IMG/VR virus record: IMGVR_UViG_3300046753_000215
Span: 1 to 38,245 of that record
Reading direction: 5' to 3' (one strand)
DNA from: a virus
Length of the DNA stretch: 38,245 bases
In this document: piece by piece, positions 14,794 to 21,033 of the stretch
How the letters are laid out: every line of letters begins with the position of its first letter
Position numbering within the stretch: the stretch's first letter is position 1
Translations under genes and position numbers: made by a program
Notes under the pieces: generated by a model
What the model was told of the DNA's origin: nothing
The model's input: the letters and a program-made list of their open reading frames with translations, nothing else
Databases searched by the model: none

Positions 14794-15136
14794 AACATCT
14801 TAATTTTACGATGAATGTGTCTTTCGGAAGGTCTTTGTCAATCTTGATGTTAAGCCTTTTGTAATACTTGTTACCATCGTCTTTAACCATACCCATACTA
14901 ACGAGAGTATCCGAGAGAAATTTAGAAACGAGAATAACATTATCAACATCGTGCCGAGAATTGTAGCTAATATGAATTTCATAGCTTTCAAAAGTGAAGT
15001 AGTCAAACTTCTCAATCTCTTCCTTACATTTTTTAGAATACTCATCTTTATGTTTTTTACGAATAGCCCAATGCTTACCCGCGTAATAAGCGTTAAGACT
15101 TGGGGGTTTAGGTAAGTTAAGGTCTATCTCAATCAT
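14786..15136 (-). CDS. rusA: RusA-like Holliday junction resolvase
   Basis: A 116-residue RusA-family endonuclease. The typical N-terminal PPSLNAYYAGKHWAIRKKHK (basic, DNA-contacting) is followed by the acidic active-site signature DVDN (63-66), D76 in LSDTL and DD (86-87) after GMVK. It would resolve branched DNA made during replication and recombination before packaging. Length matches the family (about 120 aa). It overlaps the previous nuclease-like gene and lies in the recombination operon. Confidence 0.8.
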   Translation of the reverse strand: MIEIDLNLPKPPSLNAYYAGKHWAIRKKHKDEYSKKCKEEIEKFDYFTFESYEIHISYNSRHDVDNVILVSKFLSDTLVSMGMVKDDGNKYYKRLNIKIDKDLPKDTFIVKLRCYD

Positions 15137-15527
15137 ACGATTTGGATTTATCTATATGCAAAAACCCCACCACCTTGTCAACGAATTGTCGTTGGTTGAA
15201 GTGTGAGGTCTTCGGCATCCCTTTGGTTTCCCAAGAGGGTTCTTCAAGTGAAGCGAGGTTAAATGCGAATATGCCTTTAGGTGTTTGGCATATATATACT
15301 GGAATAGTATTGTGGCTTTCAGCTCTTGCGAGCAGCTTATCGTACTTGTATTTCTCTATGACTAAATCGTCATAATGCTTGTTGCGACACTTTAATTCTA
15401 TGTCGCATTTGAGTTGTAAGGAGTAGCAATCGTGGTGTGAGTAATCCCCTTCCGACCAGTCAAGGTCGCTTATGTAATTTTGTTTTAGGTGTTCAAAGAG
15501 ATTTTGCTCGTTATTCTTCCAACTCAT
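15129..15527 (-). CDS. Putative PD-(D/E)XK nuclease-like protein (132 aa)
   Basis: I choose ATG 15527 over a TTG 18 bases upstream; both overlap the previous gene slightly. The 132-residue protein has a DWSEGDYSHHDCYSLQLKCDIELK region with C-D-I-E-L-K, an E-x-K core like that of PD-(D/E)XK nucleases. Around residue 80 is IPVYICQTPKGIFAFNL, a strand pattern following such cores. The upstream acid would be one of the Asp residues near 25-31. It sits next to RusA; function as a small nuclease is an inference. Confidence 0.45.
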   Translation of the reverse strand: MSWKNNEQNLFEHLKQNYISDLDWSEGDYSHHDCYSLQLKCDIELKCRNKHYDDLVIEKYKYDKLLARAESHNTIPVYICQTPKGIFAFNLASLEEPSWETKGMPKTSHFNQRQFVDKVVGFLHIDKSKSYD

Positions 15528-15789
15528 TATTGTTATGTATGGCAATCTTTAACAGGATAAGGTATCCTATTAGGTCTTGCACAGTATCTTCGGTGGCATC
15601 GGTAATGCCCCTTGATTTGATACGCATAAGCTTATCATCTATACGAGCGCATAGACTATCCACAGCGTTTCCCTTTGAGAAGATACCTACGGGGTAAAGG
15701 GCTGAATCCCCGTAGGCAGCATTCTTCTCAAGGAGCAGGTCTGTTACCTCCTGCGATGTCTTTATAATTAAGTCTTTTGTACTAATCAT
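15511..15789 (-). CDS. Nmad1/DUF1599-like (MazG-fold) protein
   Basis: A 92-residue helical protein. The KNAAYGDSALYP segment (about residues 22-33) followed by LCARIDDKLMRIKS (about 46-59) and EDTVQDLIGYLILLKIAI (about 67-84) matches the layout of nucleotide-modification-associated domain 1 (DUF1599), an all-alpha fold related to MazG-type NTP pyrophosphohydrolases. The acidic D/E residues of the helices would bind metal. Possible role: cleansing or shaping the nucleotide pool. No base-modifying enzyme is seen nearby. Confidence 0.6.
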   Translation of the reverse strand: MISTKDLIIKTSQEVTDLLLEKNAAYGDSALYPVGIFSKGNAVDSLCARIDDKLMRIKSRGITDATEDTVQDLIGYLILLKIAIHNNNELEE

Positions 15790-15808
15790 TTGATACTAAT
15801 ATAGTTAA

Positions 15809-16075
15809 TTATTTGGTAAGTTCTACTTCAAACTTATAAATTTTTTGTATACCCTTTGTTTCAATGACCATTCTACCGTTAGAAGGGTTAAGAAATATAT
15901 AGTTCTCGGAATTACCAGTGTAGTCCGTTACATCCACTTTGAACTCCTTACCATTGATTAGCATCTTGTTCCATTCTAAAACTTCAACCTCCTTTGCGGA
16001 GGCTATGTTAAACTTTAGGTAGGCACGAATCATCTCGCACCAACTCTTTCTATATGCTTCTGACCAACTTTTCAA
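15809..16075 (-). CDS. Small protein of unknown function (88 aa)
   Basis: Starts at a TTG (16075) that overlaps the helicase stop as TTGA, consistent with coupled translation; an ATG 42 bases later is the alternative. The 88 residues combine an aromatic N-terminal helix (SWSEAYRKSWCEMIRAYL) with a beta-like C-terminal half (FKVDVTDYTGNSENYIFLNP). Follows the helicase gene; no family recognised. Confidence 0.5.
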   Translation of the reverse strand: MKSWSEAYRKSWCEMIRAYLKFNIASAKEVEVLEWNKMLINGKEFKVDVTDYTGNSENYIFLNPSNGRMVIETKGIQKIYKFEVELTK

Positions 16076-17058
16076 AATTCTAATTCCTCTTGTGAAGGTG
16101 TAGGCAATGCTACTTCTTCTGGTTCGTAATCGGGGTTCTGATATGCGTACACAGGATTGCCCTGCTTATCAACCTCATAGTATCTATTCTTAACCTTGTC
16201 GTAGTACATTGTTATCTTTCCTAACCTACCTACGATTTTAGGTTTAGCCTTAACAACTGTAATCTCAACTTGATTAGGTTCATAAGGTACGCCATCTAAA
16301 TCCTCTAATCCAAATGGACAACGCCATATATTTATAACCATCATACCCTTACGGCTCCATTGCATACCACCTGCTATATCATTCATAGTAGGTTTATCTA
16401 TATATGCTATACCACTACGATATTTAGGTTGTTGGTGTTTAGTGTGTACGGTAAGTAGTGTGTGATAATTGTTATCCGCACTATGCTTTCTGACTTTTGT
16501 AAGCACTTGACCAATAGCAATGTCATCACGAACACCTACGCTTATATCTGTTTTAATCTCTGTAAACGGGTCTATGAGACAGCCCTGTATCTTAACCCCA
16601 AAATCTTCTTCTATGTTTGTTACACAGTTGTAGAAACCTTCTACGGTAAGGTCTTGCAGACCACTATCTATAATATAGAAGTGTTCATTTATAAACTCAA
16701 TAGCCCTTTGGCTCTCTTCATCTGTAGCCATAACCTTATCATTAACAAGGAACGGCTTACGCAGGTATACCCATAGGAACTCTGCGAATACTTCTGTTGG
16801 CGAACCTGTTTCTGGGGAGTATACAGCCCACTTCCAACCAGAGTATTGGGATAGGTTCATCATCATTTCAAATGCAAACTGCGACTTCCCTTGATGCGCT
16901 CCTGCATATATATAAGTGGTACTACCCAACTTCATTGAATACTTATCAAACAGAGAACTAAACCCTGTCCAAGCACCTTTTGTTACTCCGTTCTCGCGGA
17001 GTTCTGTTAGAGAATCTTTTAACTCTTCAGCCCTATAGATAAAATTTCTCGTTGTCAT
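16072..17058 (-). CDS. DnaB-type replicative helicase (RecA-like ATPase)
   Basis: A 328-residue protein with a RecA-type fold. Walker A is GAHQGKS (53-59), the VYSPETGS strand resembles DnaB motif 1a, and Walker B is CLIDPF (160-165), followed by a QVLTKVRKHSADN helix and LLTVHTKHQ, the DnaB H3-like segment. The N-terminal primase-interacting domain of full DnaB is missing, so the protein is short, as in phages with minimal helicases. It should unwind DNA at the phage fork. No phage primase or polymerase is present, so it probably recruits host enzymes. Confidence 0.75.
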   Translation of the reverse strand: MTTRNFIYRAEELKDSLTELRENGVTKGAWTGFSSLFDKYSMKLGSTTYIYAGAHQGKSQFAFEMMMNLSQYSGWKWAVYSPETGSPTEVFAEFLWVYLRKPFLVNDKVMATDEESQRAIEFINEHFYIIDSGLQDLTVEGFYNCVTNIEEDFGVKIQGCLIDPFTEIKTDISVGVRDDIAIGQVLTKVRKHSADNNYHTLLTVHTKHQQPKYRSGIAYIDKPTMNDIAGGMQWSRKGMMVINIWRCPFGLEDLDGVPYEPNQVEITVVKAKPKIVGRLGKITMYYDKVKNRYYEVDKQGNPVYAYQNPDYEPEEVALPTPSQEELEF

Positions 17059-17375
17059 TCGCCAAATTCTTTAATGTAATCTTCTTCTTTATGTGAAAAG
17101 CTATTGCTTATTTCCTTACGATAGAACTCTTCTATGATATGGAAATCGTAAACGCTCTTACCTGTTGCTCCTACAAACGACATCATCTTTGCTATCATTA
17201 TAGGATTTCTGTTTATGTGGTCTATTGACTTTGCTCTTGTAACAAACTGAAAGGGTCTGTCCTTTGTGCCGAAGTACATATTGGTATGACCATTACCACG
17301 CTTCTTTTTCCAAGTAAGCCTAACGCCTACATCATAAATCATTTGTCCTTCTGCTGCTTTTTCTTCTTCTGACAT
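17055..17375 (-). CDS. Protein of unknown function (106 aa)
   Basis: A 106-residue soluble protein between the helicase and tiny basic genes. It has a central WKKKRGNGHTNMYFGTKDRPF basic loop, a mixed alpha/beta pattern, and a C-terminal acidic helix (HKEEDYIKEFGE). The stop overlaps the helicase ATG by four bases. Possibly a helicase loader or DNA-binding accessory by position, but no motif proves it. Confidence 0.5.
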   Translation of the reverse strand: MSEEEKAAEGQMIYDVGVRLTWKKKRGNGHTNMYFGTKDRPFQFVTRAKSIDHINRNPIMIAKMMSFVGATGKSVYDFHIIEEFYRKEISNSFSHKEEDYIKEFGE

Positions 17376-17476
17376 CCTAATCTTCTTTTCTTATTAGCAA
17401 TCTTTTTTTTACGCTCGTCTTTTAATTTATCAAAGTATTCACGCTCCCAATTATCTTCGTGGGGTATGAATTTCAT
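17339..17476 (-). CDS. Tiny very basic protein (45 aa)
   Basis: ATG at 17476 overlaps the preceding stop (ATGA); ends TGA at 17339, overlapping the next gene by 37 bases in another frame. Sequence begins MKFIPHEDNWEREYFDK and becomes extremely Lys-rich (about half of the last 25 residues), suggesting nucleic-acid binding. The start junction supports it; the long overlap lowers confidence. Confidence 0.45.
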   Translation of the reverse strand: MKFIPHEDNWEREYFDKLKDERKKKIANKKRRLGCQKKKKQQKDK

Positions 17477-17622
17477 TTCTTTTTAGGTTTTATATTTTTA
17501 AGAATCTTATCATCAATAGTGAGGTGTGAAAAGTATATGTCTTTGTTGTTTCCGTACACATACTTCTTCCTGTCTTCTGATGTCATATCAATTAAAGCAA
17601 ATAACTCTGTAAGCCTTCCCAT
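17473..17622 (-). CDS. Tiny protein of unknown function (49 aa)
   Basis: ATG 17622 overlaps the upstream stop as TAATG; the stop TGA overlaps the next ATG as ATGA. The 49 residues have an N-terminal helix (GRLTELFALIDM), a middle KKYVYGNNKDIYF and a Lys-rich end. Double start/stop coupling is good evidence for a gene; function unknown. Confidence 0.6.
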   Translation of the reverse strand: MGRLTELFALIDMTSEDRKKYVYGNNKDIYFSHLTIDDKILKNIKPKKK

Positions 17623-17738
17623 TACTCTGCGTCTCCTATATTATTTAATGTCCCACACTCGCATATATGCAACTGATTGAATCCGATTACTATTGGTATC
17701 TGCTTATCACATCCACCACAGAAGTATTTATCGCTCAT
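17622..17738 (-). CDS. Tiny zinc-ribbon protein (38 aa)
   Basis: ATG 17738 overlaps the nuclease stop (ATGA), and the TAA overlaps the next ATG (TAATG). The 38 residues carry two metal-binding pairs, CGGC (7-10) and CEC (26-28), spaced like a rubredoxin-type or zinc-ribbon knuckle. Probably a small zinc-binding adaptor; its partner is unknown. Confidence 0.65.
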   Translation of the reverse strand: MSDKYFCGGCDKQIPIVIGFNQLHICECGTLNNIGDAE

Positions 17739-18238
17739 ATTATTAATGGTTTTAGTTTAGTGTTCTCAATCTCGTACAATGGTGCTTTGTTTATAAAGTA
17801 GCTACCATCGTCTCTGTATCTCTTTTCTCCCTTTTCGTAGAAGTTGGACTCTGTAAGTAGTGTCTCCTTATCGGTGTATCCACATATCCAGAAGGTGTTT
17901 GTGGACTTATTTATACTGCAAAATATATATAGTTCACAGTCAAAATCCTTTTGATAACCAACGAAGTTGTTGACGTAATGGGGTTTAGGGTCAACACGTC
18001 TGCCCATTGTCTTTACATCTGCTTTACGCCCCATAAATATAAGGTCGTGTCCACCATCAAATCCATCTTCAAACTTTGGCGGAAGGTCGTTTAGAATACG
18101 AAACATATTCTCTCCTAACAAACCTACAAACTGCTCTGCTTTAGAGCCATTAGCATCAAAGCGGTGGCCCATAGAATGGTCTTGTAACCAGTCCCAAGTC
18201 TTTTCTTTTAGTGATTTAGGTATATCGTAGGATGTCAT
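17735..18238 (-). CDS. Putative PD-(D/E)XK restriction-like nuclease (167 aa)
   Basis: A 167-residue protein with a nuclease-like core. A GLLGENMF helix (about 40-47) with Glu precedes GFDGGHDLIFMGRKADVKT (about 58-77), giving D-x(9-10)-D-V-K, an acid plus DxK arrangement typical of PD-(D/E)XK enzymes. The ELYIFCSINKSTNTFWICGY strands (about 101-120) follow. Such phage nucleases degrade host DNA or process phage DNA. Length suits a single domain. Stop overlaps the tiny zinc-ribbon start. Confidence 0.55.
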   Translation of the reverse strand: MTSYDIPKSLKEKTWDWLQDHSMGHRFDANGSKAEQFVGLLGENMFRILNDLPPKFEDGFDGGHDLIFMGRKADVKTMGRRVDPKPHYVNNFVGYQKDFDCELYIFCSINKSTNTFWICGYTDKETLLTESNFYEKGEKRYRDDGSYFINKAPLYEIENTKLKPLII

Positions 18239-18435
18239 TACATTCTGATTAAGCGTAAGCGTCTTTGATACTTACGAATTAGTAGTGCGCTATTAGTCAA
18301 TTGATTTTGCAAGTCATTGTTCCAACCAAACCTACTGGCGTGAAGGGATAGATTTACATTGTCTAACATAAGCATCTCCAAGTATTTCTCAACCTCGCGT
18401 ATGTGTCTTCTCTTTCTGTTGTAGGACTTAATCAT
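18238..18435 (-). CDS. Small basic helical protein (65 aa)
   Basis: Basic protein (SYNRKRRHIREVEKYLEMLM... ending RKYQRRLRLIRM), likely all-helical and nucleic-acid binding. I favour ATG 18435 (overlapping the previous stop by 8 bases) over ATG 18447. It ends at the nuclease start with a shared ATG/TAATG-type junction. No family recognised. Confidence 0.5.
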   Translation of the reverse strand: MIKSYNRKRRHIREVEKYLEMLMLDNVNLSLHASRFGWNNDLQNQLTNSALLIRKYQRRLRLIRM

Positions 18436-18601
18436 ACTCAATACCATACTCTGTTAAGTCTCTTTCGCAAAGCTGAACTATGCGATTGTACAATTCTGAT
18501 TTGACCTTTGTCTTTTTAGCGTTGGCTATTGCGTAACTGCGAATATCGCTAATCACTCTTTTGCTTCCGCTTGTTCTCTTTGACTTGTAGTTTGTTTTCA
18601 T
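18428..18601 (-). CDS. Small basic protein (57 aa)
   Basis: ATG 18601 overlaps the upstream stop as ATGA; TAA at 18428. The 57 residues start KTNYKSKRTSGSKRVISD (basic) and end with an acidic tail (LCERDLTEYGIEYD), with a helix ELYNRIVQL between. A small DNA- or RNA-binding protein is plausible; function unknown. Confidence 0.55.
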   Translation of the reverse strand: MKTNYKSKRTSGSKRVISDIRSYAIANAKKTKVKSELYNRIVQLCERDLTEYGIEYD

Positions 18602-18687
18602 AATTTATTATCCTTTCTCAATTTATAAATTAGGTAGCCATTCCAAGCTAACACAAGCAAACAGGCTACAATATCTTCAAGTGTCAT
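18598..18687 (-). CDS. Tiny single-pass membrane protein (29 aa)
   Basis: Begins at ATG 18687 and ends with TGA overlapping the next ATG. The 29 residues are one hydrophobic helix (EDIVACLLVLAWNGYLIYKL) with a KLRKDNKL end. The start/stop coupling and ideal membrane-helix composition make it believable despite its size. Role unknown, perhaps interference with a host membrane protein. Confidence 0.45.
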   Translation of the reverse strand: MTLEDIVACLLVLAWNGYLIYKLRKDNKL

Positions 18688-18699
18688 CTCTCTTTGGTG

Positions 18700-18840
18700 T
18701 TAAAGGTCGTGTTCTATGTTCTGTCTCTCAACATACCTGCGCCACATATTAGCAGCCCAAGCCTTTCTCTGCATCTTGTTAGGGTACACCTTTCTTAACC
18801 TCGCATTGGCTATGCGAAGGAACTGATTCATCTTATTCAT
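18700..18840 (-). CDS. Small basic helical protein (46 aa)
   Basis: ATG 18840 to TAA 18700. The 46 residues are rich in Arg/Lys/Trp (NKMNQFLRIANARLRKVYPN, QRKAWAANMWRRYVERQ), giving two amphipathic helices. It follows the tRNA-like element by 12 bases and has no overlap on its 5' side. Probably DNA- or RNA-binding. Confidence 0.5.
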   Translation of the reverse strand: MNKMNQFLRIANARLRKVYPNKMQRKAWAANMWRRYVERQNIEHDL

Positions 18841-18852
18841 AGTAATTGATTT

Positions 18853-18922
18853 TGGAGGGGAGGGGGGAATTGAACCCCCCTTTTATAACCTACTCCCCAG
18901 TAAAGCTATTTCCTTTTCCCCT
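18853..18922 (-). ncRNA. tRNA-like element: T-arm and acceptor stem with 3' CCA
   Basis: On the minus strand, GGGGG-TTCAATT-CCCCC (arms 18876-18880 and 18862-18866 region, loop 18868-18874) matches the invariant T-arm pattern GTTCRANTC. Seven bases later CCA follows (18853-18855). The 3' strand CTCCCCT (18856-18862) pairs in 6 of 7 positions with AGGGGAA (18916-18922), like an acceptor stem. Between them a single hairpin (TTTACT-GGGG-AGTAGG) replaces the D and anticodon arms, and no anticodon arm exists. Not a functional tRNA; possibly a tRNA mimic, RNA-processing signal or relic. On the plus strand the same hairpin precedes TTTT, but no gene there needs a terminator. Confidence 0.4.
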
Positions 18923-18930
18923 TTAACGTT

Positions 18931-19167
18931 TTAGAACAAGTCGTCATCTTGTGCATTAGTTGCAGCAGCTCCTTTGAAATCCATCGTAGGAATCTCTGCA
19001 TAAAAACCACCGTCTTTTTTAGACTTGAGGTCAATGTTTACCCAACCTCTATCATTGAGGTTAGCCTTTAGTGTTTCAAGGTCTGAAGCTTTCAGCCCAA
19101 GATTGATAATCTGTCCGTACTTCGTGGTCTTTACACGCGTACTTCCTACAAATTTCTTTTCAGTCAT
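18931..19167 (-). CDS. SSB-like small protein with acidic C-terminal tip (78 aa)
   Basis: A 78-residue protein with a compact beta-like body (KKFVGSTRVKTTKYGQIINLGL, then GWVNIDLKSKKDGGFYAEI) and a disordered tail ending QDDDLF. The acidic-hydrophobic tip resembles the interaction tip of single-stranded-DNA-binding proteins (…DDDIPF). With helicase, exonuclease and annealing protein in the same operon, a ssDNA-binding role is reasonable but unproven. The stop is 8 bases from the tRNA-like element. Confidence 0.45.
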   Translation of the reverse strand: MTEKKFVGSTRVKTTKYGQIINLGLKASDLETLKANLNDRGWVNIDLKSKKDGGFYAEIPTMDFKGAAATNAQDDDLF

Positions 19168-19196
19168 CTTAATAGATATTTAGTTAATAAAAAGAA

Positions 19197-19628
19197 TTAC
19201 TCTACGACCAGTTTGGAGAGGTGGTCTACTCTTTGTTTCATTCTACTTATCTCAATTTCCACATCTGATAGACGTTGTTCAACGCCATTGTCGCTGCTGT
19301 GGACTTGCTCTATCGCATTTGTCAAACGATTGTACATACCCTCATAGTCTGGATTTTTTTGAAGGTACTCGTTATGGTTTGCCGTGCAGTAGTTAGCTGC
19401 CATCTCTGCTGTAATCTTCAATACACTTGCGATGTTCTTCATCGTGTAATGTGAATCACGGAGGACTCTTGCTATCAACGCTCTGGTTCTCACTACGATA
19501 GGAAACCTACGACCAGTGTAGAAATGCTCTTTATCTACTCCTGTTACGTCTACTGCATTGAGTACCACCATCTTTTCAAAGTGGTTACAGTTCTCCAACC
19601 ATTGCGCTGTAAGGTCTGAATTGCTCAT
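19197..19628 (-). CDS. DnaA-domain-IV-like protein with coiled coil, degenerate copy
   Basis: A 143-residue paralogue of the protein at 21034-21558. Residues about 42-105 align by eye: RRFPIVVRTRALIARVLRDSH corresponds to the first helices of the DnaA C-terminal domain, TMKNIASVLKITAEMAANYC to its helix-turn-helix, then H...DYEGMYNRL. The DnaA signature GxDHxTVxHA is replaced by ITAEMAANYC, so box binding is probably lost or changed. A heptad-repeat coiled coil ends the protein (VEQRLSDVEIEISRMKQRVDHLSKL). The start at 19628 overlaps the exonuclease by 44 bases; an internal ATG at 19571 would avoid this. Confidence 0.5.
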   Translation of the reverse strand: MSNSDLTAQWLENCNHFEKMVVLNAVDVTGVDKEHFYTGRRFPIVVRTRALIARVLRDSHYTMKNIASVLKITAEMAANYCTANHNEYLQKNPDYEGMYNRLTNAIEQVHSSDNGVEQRLSDVEIEISRMKQRVDHLSKLVVE

Positions 19629-20343
19629 TTAAAAATCTTTTTTCGTAAACATTAATACTTGTATTCAACTCTACTTCTCCCCAGTGTAGGAAGTCATCAG
19701 AGGCTTTAAATATACCCACCTCATATGGGAATACCTTTTCCACTACGAGGAAATAGAAATCGTCCATTCCAAAGATAGTCTTGTAGAGATAGGCTTGTTG
19801 ATTGTACAGCATAAATCTCGCTGACTTCTTAAAATCCTCAAGTGATTTAGCGGTGGTCTTTAGGTCTACGATATAGTTCTTCTCGCCATCAAACACTATT
19901 GCATCAGCTTTACCTTTTACTGCAATCTCGTTTCCGCTTTCCGTTACAAATGTTTTTATACCTGCAACTTCGGGCTTGGCTTCTATGCCCATAATATCGT
20001 TTACCTCTGGAACTTTAAGCAGCTTATCGTACATACCATAGACTAAATCATAATCCTTTTCGGGCAGCACAAGTTTACCTTCGTGTTCCATCTTAAACTC
20101 TTTATAGGCGTTGCCTCTACGAGTTCCTTCCCATCTTACAGCTACTTCTTTATCCTCAAGGAATAGAGCGTGTAGTGCAGTACCTACATCAAAGAATGAA
20201 GTAGAAGGGTAGCTCCACTTACCTTGTTTCCAAAGGTGGAACTTTGTTGGTGATTGGCGCAGGAGTTTGAAGGCACTATTGGACATATAAGATTTGTCCG
20301 AGTAGTACGCTTCATCGTCCTTGAATCTTTCTAAATCAGTCAT
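19585..20343 (-). CDS. RecE/PDDEXK-type exodeoxyribonuclease (exonuclease VIII-like)
   Basis: A 252-residue nuclease. The N terminus MSNSAFKLLRQSPTKFHLW and FFDVGTALHALFLE (His of the RecB-like family near residue 58) are typical of the RecE/Cas4-like PDDEXK group. The catalytic core is GKADAIVFDGEK, then YIVDLKTT (acid and D-L-K), and the QQAYLYK motif follows. It would resect DNA ends 5'-3' to feed the adjacent annealing protein. Length fits phage exonuclease VIII-like proteins lacking the N-terminal part of E. coli RecE. Start coupled as TAATG. Confidence 0.8.
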   Translation of the reverse strand: MTDLERFKDDEAYYSDKSYMSNSAFKLLRQSPTKFHLWKQGKWSYPSTSFFDVGTALHALFLEDKEVAVRWEGTRRGNAYKEFKMEHEGKLVLPEKDYDLVYGMYDKLLKVPEVNDIMGIEAKPEVAGIKTFVTESGNEIAVKGKADAIVFDGEKNYIVDLKTTAKSLEDFKKSARFMLYNQQAYLYKTIFGMDDFYFLVVEKVFPYEVGIFKASDDFLHWGEVELNTSINVYEKRFLNEQFRPYSAMVGEL

Positions 20344-20876
20344 TACGCAAGAATCTCATTACGCTGTGCTGCTGTTAGCTCGTACTTATCCAGTGCTTTA
20401 ACTACTGCATCTTTCTTACCATCTTTAACAGCCTTAACCATCTTTGATTTGATTTCATCAGTAAGTTCTAATAGACTCACTTTAGCAGTTGCCTTAACCG
20501 CATCTTTAGGTTTACTTCCTTGTTTTGAGATAGCCATTGAAACCTCGTTTGAACTCGCAATAGAAGTATCAATCCCAATACCAAGATTAGCCAATGCACG
20601 GCCCCAAGCACTTGTTTCACAGTTTTCCACATAGCTTGTTTTGTTTATGTAGCTACTGGACTTATCCTCTTGAGCAAAACCTGTGGCTACTATATCTCCT
20701 TTATCGTTGAGTACAGAAGCCTTGATTACACAAGAAGCCTCATCTAAATGATATACGTCAGAGGTCAGAGACCAACCTTCGTATTGTCCGCTTTCACGGA
20801 AGTATTTGATTCTTTGATTAACCTCAACATATTCTTTTCCTTTGATGTTGGTGGTCTTAAACTGATAACGACTCAT
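20343..20876 (-). CDS. Single-strand annealing protein candidate (recombinase partner)
   Basis: A 177-residue protein whose centre, YVENCETSAWGRALANLGIG and IASSNEVSMAI (about residues 80-115), is a signature I associate with phage single-strand annealing/ERF-like recombination proteins. The N-terminal half is beta-rich with KTTNIKGKEYVEV and a WSLTSDVYH strand. A Lys/Ala-rich linker and C-terminal helical SAP-like end follow. It is directly upstream of, and coupled to, the RecE-like exonuclease, the usual exonuclease-annealase pair. Family assignment is moderate. Confidence 0.55.
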   Translation of the reverse strand: MSRYQFKTTNIKGKEYVEVNQRIKYFRESGQYEGWSLTSDVYHLDEASCVIKASVLNDKGDIVATGFAQEDKSSSYINKTSYVENCETSAWGRALANLGIGIDTSIASSNEVSMAISKQGSKPKDAVKATAKVSLLELTDEIKSKMVKAVKDGKKDAVVKALDKYELTAAQRNEILA

Positions 20877-20908
20877 ATATAAACTTTAATTAGTTACTAA
20901 AATTGTTT

Positions 20909-20968
20909 GAAGGGGGAGCAGTGCGTTGCACTATTTAAAACCAAAACCAATAGAAAAACTCCCCCTCC
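20909..20968 (-). promoter_or_regulatory. Leader stem-loop upstream of the recombination genes
   Basis: In the 157-base gap, G-rich and C-rich arms (20959-20968 and 20909-20918, minus sense) pair over about 10 bp around a loop that itself holds a small hairpin, GTGC-AAC-GCAC (20921-20931). The structure sits about 33 bases before the annealing-protein ATG, with no T run, so it looks like a leader RNA element or attenuator rather than a terminator. Confidence 0.45.
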
Positions 20969-20985
20969 TACTTAAACAATGTAAA

Positions 20986-21015
20986 CAAAAGTACAACTTT
21001 GTCTATTCAAATATA
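20986..21015 (-). promoter_or_regulatory. Possible Bacteroidota-type promoter -7 elements
   Basis: On the minus strand, TATATTTG (21015-21008) and TACTTTTG (20993-20986) both fit the Bacteroidota -7 consensus TAnnTTTG. No clear TTTG lies at the usual -33 spacing; the upstream copy is 14 bases from the second. They would transcribe the annealase-exonuclease-helicase genes. Confidence 0.3.
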
Positions 21016-21033
21016 GATAAAATTATATAATAA

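Noticed and set aside
18862-18884. Plus-strand intrinsic terminator (G6-loop-C6-TTTT)
   Set aside because: No plus-strand gene or transcript is expected here; the tRNA-like reading on the transcribed strand explains the same bases.
18853-18922. A canonical tRNA gene
   Set aside because: T-arm, acceptor pairing and CCA are present, but there is no anticodon arm and the length and D-region do not fit; kept only as a tRNA-like element.
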